Origin: Rhytidiadelphus loreus
Taxonomy: Eukaryota; Streptophyta; Bryopsida; Hypnales; Hylocomiaceae
Assembly (NCBI GenBank): GCA_947034895.1
Contig: OX344765.1
Location: 15,753,001-15,817,000 of the forward strand
Length of the DNA: 64,000 bases
Reading direction: 5' to 3'
Shown here piece by piece: positions 57,851 through 64,000 of the stretch; positions within the stretch are counted from its first letter, which is position 1, and every line of letters begins with the position of its first letter. The notes beneath the pieces are model-generated. The model saw only the letters and a list, made by a program, of their open reading frames with translations, had not been told where the DNA came from and made no database searches. The translations under genes and the position numbers were made by a program.

Positions 57851-58950
57851 TTAATTGACAAGTGTTTATTAGGGCCGAGGCTTAAGGTTAAGTCAGACCA
57901 TTAGGACCAAATTTTAGGTCAAGTTTGAACATAGAATCCTACAATAGAAGGTTAGAGGTTTCAAAAAACATAAAAGACCTAGAAATTGGAGTTGAAACAA
58001 GGAAGTTATAGGTGGATGAACTTTAGGAGGTAGAATGGATGAAACTTAGCAAAAGTTCATCCAAAATGATCAAGAATGAAAAATTAGAAATTCAAAGTAA
58101 ATGAGACTCTAAAAATGAAGTTAAAAGTTAGTTTGAAGTTGTAGGTTAATAGTAAATAGTGGATGAAGTTTTGAAGTACTAATTAGTGGTCAAACTTCAT
58201 TCATCAATAACTTTCACTAGGATAGTTCAAATTTGAAATGCTTCAACATTTTGGATAGTTAAAATCAACTTCTTTGAGGGAAAAAGTAAAACGTCTAAAA
58301 ATAGTAAATTGCTAGAAGTAACACCAAGACATAGAACTAAGGAACAACTCGACTAAGGACCTTAAAGGCTAATCAAAGGGAGAAATTAGAAGTGGATAAT
58401 TGTAGGGAAGGTTTAGAGGACTCCAACCATAGTTTAAAAGTTAGAAAAGACTTAAAACTCTATAAGTTATAGAAGGATGAAATTTAGGCTAAGAAATGGA
58501 TGAAGTTAGTTGGAAATTGTCAATTCCGGTCAAAACTTGAGACATAGTTAGAAGTTCTTAACCTAAGGCGAGAACCCAAAACTCAAAGTCAATTGGAATT
58601 AGAAAGGGTTTCAAAAGAGTGGATGAAGTTTAATTAGCTAATCCACTAGCTAAACTTCATCTAGCCATAACTCTTTGTAGGAATGTCCAAGTTTAAGGAG
58701 TTTTATGTTTTTGGAAAGTCATGATCTCAAATTTAACTTAGAATTTCTAAATTTAGATTTTAACTACTTTTAGTAAAAACCCACAGTTACCTACTTAAAT
58801 AGTTCGGATGTTTAAGCTACTCATTGCAATTATGTTAGAATTTGTTGATTCTTTTGCAAGTTATAACATGTAGGCATTTAGAAAAGATTCATTGCTTGGA
58901 AGGCACAATGAACAATGCCTAGGCACCCATCTAGCAGAAAAAACATAAAT
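57850..58950. repeat. Dispersed repeat related to 21280-22900
   Basis: GTGGATGAAGTTTTGAAG...TCAAACTTCATTCATCAATAA (58150-58215) and GTGGATGAAGTTTAATTAG...AAACTTCATCTAGCCATAA (58612-58675) are two diverged internal copies of one unit also found at 22570. The end block contains TTGGAAGGCACAATGAAC. No frame is present. Confidence 0.45.
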
Positions 58951-60550
58951 GAAACAAGAATTTAGTTGTGATCGTGTATTTACCAAGTGTGGGTAAATAA
59001 ATGTTCACACTCGACGAGCACTTTCCTATGAAAAATTGAAACATAGTACTGGTTGATATAATTAAGTACTACATTATATTCGCGAAGGACACTTCTTGAT
59101 AGTACAACAAATCTATATTATGATTGACGGTTCAAAATCGATGTGAAAGTTGTTCCTTTTAGTACTCGTAGAGTCGTAGTACTCACCATCGAGAACCCCA
59201 ATGTTTGCCAAAACACTACAAAATTTATCATTTTTTCTTGCAAGCACCCTAATGCATAAGAGAAAGTTCAAGAACACCATGAAGGACAATTAGAAAAATG
59301 GAAGATAGAAGAAATTTTTGATGAGGTTCCTTCTCATTTACCTAATTGTTAACACTGCTTTGTTGATGTTGATAGAGAAGCAACCTACAAAGCTCACAAA
59401 GTGACAATGAATACATTCTACAAATAGAAGAGGAGGCTAAAGACCTAGATCTCACACATAAACCAATTTCTACAGCTTATAAAAATTGAATTACAACCCG
59501 TGTCACACATAACACTTGAGCCATGCATTGACTACCATAAGTCTATTATGATTACAAAAAAGAGCATTTCCAAGAGTTAAAAGAAGTAACAAGAAAGAAG
59601 AAAGAGGCAACCATGGAGAGAGAAAGAACGAGACAAAAGAAAAAAAGCTAACAAAGGTAAATGAACTGAAGACAAGTTAATAAAGGTGGTAGCAAGAGAT
59701 AAGAAAAAACTGAAATAGCATTTGCAAAGAAGAAGCATAACAAACTATAGAGTGCAAAGAGTGTGAAAGTTTATGAAGAATAACTTCATACTTTCTTCAA
59801 TTCACATGTTCCTAGATCATAGTATCCACCATCCTATAGAAGAGTTATTCCAACATTATGTAAACAAAACTAAAAGATAGCAATTGAGAAAAGGAAGAAG
59901 AAAGAAGATATCAACCTTCATCCACCTCTAGTTGAAGTTCAATGGGCAATGCAATTTATATCACAATGTCACAAGTGTTTACTAATGTACCCAATGCTTT
60001 TATGAACCACTGTAGGCACTATTCTACAATCCAAACACCCTCAAACTTTGTGTACAACTCTCCACCCTTGCAAACAAACCCTTTTGGAGTGGGATCTTCA
60101 ACCAATGTGGTGAATAGGTCCACTTAATGGGAATTGTCGTGAATGTAAAAATGACCTTGTTACAATGTCCAAGTTCAATTTGTGTAGCTATAGTGATTCA
60201 AACAAGGGCTAGAATGTGCAACTTTGGAAGGGACAAAAACTGAAAGAGTAAAGAAGAATATGTACTTGTTGAGTGCATTAGGGATGAGCTCAGGGATGAG
60301 CAATTGTGAAGGATAGGCAAGGATAGAATTAAGGCTTGTAAAAACAAATCATTAGTGACTAACAAAAATGAAATAAAAAATATGGACTAGGAGAATACAA
60401 CAAACTTTAAGAGCTTCAAAGTTTAAGCTTGGAGAAGATCAAATTTGAAAATGAGGAGGGCAATATTTGAACATTATAGCATTCGAAAAAAAATTAATGA
60501 ACCTCATATTTGTAGGGTGACACATTGTTTAGGAGATTGGAAGTTGCGCA
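58951..60550. other. Intergenic, purine-rich; no gene supported
   Basis: 59570-59900 is AAGA-rich (AAGAAAGAAGAAAGAGG). The short frame at 59942-60127 has no domain or splice context. Possible decayed coding text cannot be assigned. Confidence 0.3.
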
Positions 60551-60834
60551 CATTAGAAGAGATTTGAGGCAAGGGGAAGCTCGTTTTAGGCTTGTTCTCC
60601 TTGTTATGAACCAATGGTATACTATCAGAATATTAAATAATTAAATAATTAAAAAAAATTGAAAATTATTATTATTTAAATATAATAATAATAATAATAA
60701 TAAAAATAATATTTTGATGTGGCCAAAGTTTGGCCATGTCAAACTATGTATGTGGTTGAGTTACCACAGTCCGGGAACTTGGGGAACTCATGGGGAATTC
60801 AAAGTCTTCTAAAGGAGCTGAATTTCCTTTAATG
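60551..60834. mobile_element. MITE, CATTAGAAGAGATTT family, copy 3
   Basis: It starts CATTAGAAGAGATTTGAGG and ends GAATTTCCTTTAATG. The interior has an (AAT)n core (60685-60712), TTTGGCCATGTC, and CAGTCCGGGAACTTGGGGAA. It is 284 bp. Confidence 0.65.
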
Positions 60835-61222
60835 TTTTAGATTTGTAGTCTGACCTTGTTAGAATACCCAAGAACCAAAAAAAATTAGAAAAAAAAAATG
60901 ACAGATTCAACAAGTTCAAACAACATTGACAATTGAATGTAAATGGAGTAGAAGAGGACTAAGAAACTGTTAGTTGTTACAGTTAATAAAGAATAATTGT
61001 TTCAAGAGGAAGACAAAGTCTTTCATGTATTGAAATTACCATGGTGTGTTGGCTTTTGGTAGCAACAACGTGTTGCAACAACAAGAGGGATGGCATGAAG
61101 ACAATGACAATCAAGTGTGATGTAGAAGGAGCTTCAAGGATCATGCAATAACAAATATTGTGAGAGAAGGGCAAAAGTATAGATTCAAATTAGGTAGTGA
61201 TGGGACAACCGAGGGCTCTATA

Positions 61223-61396
61223 CGCTAGTAGAATCCTATGCTTTTCTAGACAGGTTTTTCTAGACATCCATATGTTTTCATGTTAACAATGACATCAAAT
61301 AAAACATTGAGATGTTTTATTTGACGTCATTATTAACATGAAAACATGTGGATGTTTAGAAAAATCTATCTAGAAAAACATGGGTTCCTACTAGTG
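61223..61396. mobile_element. 174-bp palindromic CACTA-type MITE with ATA duplication
   Basis: The right end reads in complement CACTAGTAGGAACCCATGTT. The left end reads CGCTAGTAGAATCCTATGCT (one change from CACTA). The arms pair over about 80 bases each (…CATGTTTTCATGTTAATAAT… in complement) around a short centre near 61308. ATA flanks both sides (61220-61222 and 61397-61399). It is almost wholly terminal repeat, so a transcript would be a near-perfect hairpin. Confidence 0.8.
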
Positions 61397-61578
61397 ATAA
61401 CAAGAATGTTGGTGTTACCATGAAAGCAACAACAAGGAATGGGGTTGTGAGGGCAACGTGGTGGAGAAGCACTATGTGGACAATTAGAAGAGAGAGGAGG
61501 AGGTGAGTGTTTTATGGAGGTCCCCAAATGTTGCGCGGGGGGGGGGGGCGTTGAATCATGCACAATATGGCCATGAAC

Positions 61579-61859
61579 CATTGGGGGATATTTCGGCTTC
61601 TAAGAGATTGTTTCAGCCCAATTTCCCTTGTTGTGAACAACAATTGTACAATTAGATTATTAAAAAATCGATCAATCAATCAAAAAAATATTATTATTTT
61701 AATTATTTTTAGTAAAAAATATATTGAAATAATAATCAAATAATAATATCCAACGTAGTAGTCTCTATGCCACGTTAACTAGCTACTGCAACAAAGTTTT
61801 CACAGTCCGGGAACTCTAGGGAACTCATGGTCTCTTAAAGGTTGACATCTCTTCTAATG
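61579..61859. mobile_element. MITE, CATTAGAAGAGATTT family, copy 4
   Basis: It starts CATTGGGGGATATTTCGG and ends GACATCTCTTCTAATG. The 3' end is the exact complement of the CATTAGAAGAGAT terminus. The interior has an A/T core and CACAGTCCGGGAACTCTAGG. It lies 745 bases from copy 3 in the same orientation. Confidence 0.65.
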
Positions 61860-62579
61860 ATTGGTTTGCTTTGGCCAAGGCTATGAGGTGATGGTGTAGC
61901 AAAGACAATGGAAGATAGTGTGATTCACGTCTACAATAAGGCTTTTGTGATTTGGTAGTGCTTCAAGTGCATTGGTTGTAGCAAGAAAAAAATAGGTGGT
62001 TTCAAAAATTGAGAAGGCCAATAGTCGGGTGAATTTTAGAGTGAATAAACCTATTCAAATACAGGTTTGTCTTTAGAAAAGACTTATTAGTGCACAACTT
62101 TAGGGTATGTGGGGACAGTAATAGAGCTTGGATGGGTCACTTTTCTTATATATGACACCTCAATTCCATTTTGTTAGTGATATCACGTAGGTACTTTTAA
62201 TATTAACATGAACTCCAAGTTTTGTTTCATTCAAGGTTCATCCATGTAGCATGGAGAGCTAGATACAGTCAAGTCACACATATTCTATAGGTTTGGTTAT
62301 GCCATTTCCGAGGCCATTTCAAGACTAGTGCTTGACTTTTACTAATGGCATCTATGAGCATCAATAGCATCCTACAACTATTACATTTGAAAAATTATAT
62401 GTTATTTAGTATGCATACCAAAAATTTGAAAAACTTGCATGTGAATTCTTTCTCTCTCTTCTTACTTTGTGAATTTTTGTAAAATTACTTCAAGTGAAGT
62501 ACTGGATTGAGAAAAAGGAAATGTTCTTAGGCCCAATTTATATCAATCCTGGTGCTAGATAGAAGGCTGATCCAATTTG
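61860..62579. other. Intergenic, no gene seen
   Basis: No frame longer than about 60 codons and no recognisable element ends. Confidence 0.4.
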
Positions 62580-62763
62580 TATGAGTTTTGGCCTCGTTTC
62601 GGCCTAAATTCAACCTATTGAAAAAATTATATTTCCATGAAACTAATTAGTTTTTCTATCTTCAAAAAAAGTTTCAAAAAATCATGACCAAAATTCAAGA
62701 GATAATGACTTACCCAAAATCCCATTTGTCCCTCAAATGGACAATGATCCTTTAGAGATTGAT
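62580..62763. mobile_element. 3' fragment of a TTAA-family element
   Basis: CCTCGTTTCGGCC, AAAAAATTATATTTCCATGA, CCCATTTGTCCCTCAAATGG and ACAATGATCCTTTAGAG follow the same order as the last 180 bases of the copy at 53353-54330. The terminal GGGGTTAA has decayed to AGATTG. The left part is missing. Confidence 0.6.
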
Positions 62764-62993
62764 GTAAAATGGTGAGACCCTCTTCTGGATCCCAATTTTT
62801 GTTTCCTATGCTTTTGAATTTTTTTAATGTTCAATTAAAAAAATATAAAAAATGCACTTTTTTCCCTCTCTTCTTATTTTTTCTATTTCAAAAATAAAAG
62901 AGAGAGTTTTCTTACTTTCTGTAAGCTTTTTCTTTTTTCTAACCATTTTTTCTATTTCTTGTACTTTTCAAAAGCATATTTAAATGCAATTTA

Positions 62994-63062
62994 ATTTTGA
63001 TTATTTTGATTATTATTTTGATTATTATTTTGATTATTATTTTGATTATTATTTTGATTATT
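62994..63062. repeat. 12-bp minisatellite (TTTTGATTATTA)n
   Basis: About five and a half head-to-tail copies with almost no variation, which suggests recent slippage. Confidence 0.95.
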
Positions 63063-63699
63063 TATTTAATTAATATGCATTGATTTTTTTTCTATTTTTA
63101 GTTAAGATTTTTGCAAATAAAAAAACAATGCTTCAAACCTTCACCTCAATTTCTTCATCTCCTATGGAGTCAACCCATTCTTGATTGCCAACCCATTCTT
63201 GATATTACAAGGAAGACCTAAATGACTAGTATGGGTCAACTACATAACATTGTTAATCAAGCTCATTCCTTCCCCCTTGGTTCAGGGATAATTCTTCCCT
63301 GAATACTTACGAGGAAGGTTTAGTTTAAATGGAGATGAAACCATTGGTCCATTACAGTAATAGTAATGACAAGACGGAAGCAAACTATTGGTTCTTTTGT
63401 TAAAGTCAACAATATGATGTAGAAAATCTACACAAACTGCTACCTGGCCACTTCTAATTGGCTTCAACAATTGGCTACACTATCGGAGGGGCTCCACATT
63501 CCGGAGAAAACTAAAAAAATTCATGGTAATTACGTTTTGCCAAAAAGAAAATCTGAAAAGTGATGGAATCCTTCCAAACTCCATTTCTATACATGTGGAA
63601 AATTTTTTCCAACATACGCGTAATTGCTCAAGTGGTCGGAAATGGGTTGGCTCCTTGCCTTACGCTGAGTTTGGAATTCAATAGGAGGAATTGGAATTC
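63063..63699. other. Intergenic, transition to a GC-richer region
   Basis: There is a short tandem CAACCCATTCTTGAT (63172 and 63189). No gene is seen. Composition rises towards the right edge. Confidence 0.35.
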
Positions 63700-64000
63700 C
63701 CAGGCGCAAAGACTACAGTACTAACTTAGTTTGAACCTGAAAGACCACGTGGCGCAATAGACTACTGCCATAGCGTCATAGGTCCTCCTTCGTCGAACCT
63801 TCTGACCGCCTTCCCGTTCGCGGACTTTTTGGCATTCAGTGTCGCAAGCTTCAGTTCTGTCACTGCTCCGCCGGCACCTTCGTCTTCGTCGCAATTCAAT
63901 CCACGGCCCGCCGCGATCCGTCACACAATCCTCACAATCGTGCGTAATCCCAAACATTTCATGAAACTTCGAAAATTGTTCCATGATTGCGCTGCAAATT
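63700..64000 (-). other. Possible edge of a gene (CpG-containing, GC-rich island)
   Basis: The last 280 bases are much richer in G, C and CpG than anything nearby. Two overlapping minus-strand frames are open. One starts MEQFSKFHEMFGITHDCEDC and becomes Arg-rich. The other reads GAGGAVTELKLATLNAKKSA then NGKAVRRF, which looks more protein-like, but it meets a stop upstream unless spliced. Orientation and frame cannot be settled inside the window. Confidence 0.3.

Overview
The window looks like nuclear DNA of a land plant. Spliceosomal introns with GT..AG borders and T-rich acceptors, a TPD1-like six-cysteine secreted protein gene, a Ty3/gypsy element with a GTTGCCG-type primer-binding site, CACTA elements and LINE 3' ends all fit this. 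The DNA is strongly AT-rich and gene-poor, and (C)TAGCTAG words are frequent in the less AT-rich islands. I cannot name the species; a non-seed plant is possible but unproven. Layout: 1-4084 holds a ten-exon gene (plus strand, 5' end outside the window) whose conceptual product joins a ParB/sulfiredoxin-like DGNHR motif, a coiled coil and a permuted N6/N4 DNA-methyltransferase fold. Its catalytic motifs are degenerate and it has three in-frame stops. About 5200-9700 (minus strand) is a decayed, 3'-truncated Ty3/gypsy element that carries an extra archaeal-type RNase H between its PBS and gag. 9.7-28 kb is AT-rich and repeat-filled: a 0.9-kb degenerate satellite, a small two-exon gene of unknown function (13133-13575), a 1.2-kb CACTA element, several MITEs and a long foldback element. 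28.5-35.4 kb is a more complex island with a four-exon TPD1-like gene on the minus strand (31064-33059). 35.4-48.1 kb is again repeats, including many TTAA-flanked elements and LINE 3' ends. 49-53.2 kb is a second island with a four-exon COA1-like mitochondrial protein gene (50379-51520). 53.3-63.6 kb is repeat-rich, and the last 300 bases enter a third island that may hold the edge of a gene. I found no RNA gene, CRISPR array or bacterial-type operon. The two apparently intact recognisable genes act in unrelated processes (a secreted ligand-like protein and respiratory-complex assembly). The observations most worth following are: (1) the ParB-methyltransferase fusion gene, an architecture typical of phage and bacterial modification genes but here broken by plant-type introns and decayed at its active-site motifs; (2) a dispersed family of elements bounded by TTAA and CCCCTAAAGGAC / GTCCTTTAGGGG ends, which resemble piggyBac-type termini; (3) the RNase H placed before gag in the gypsy element. 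All domain calls come from reading motifs by eye, without a database search.
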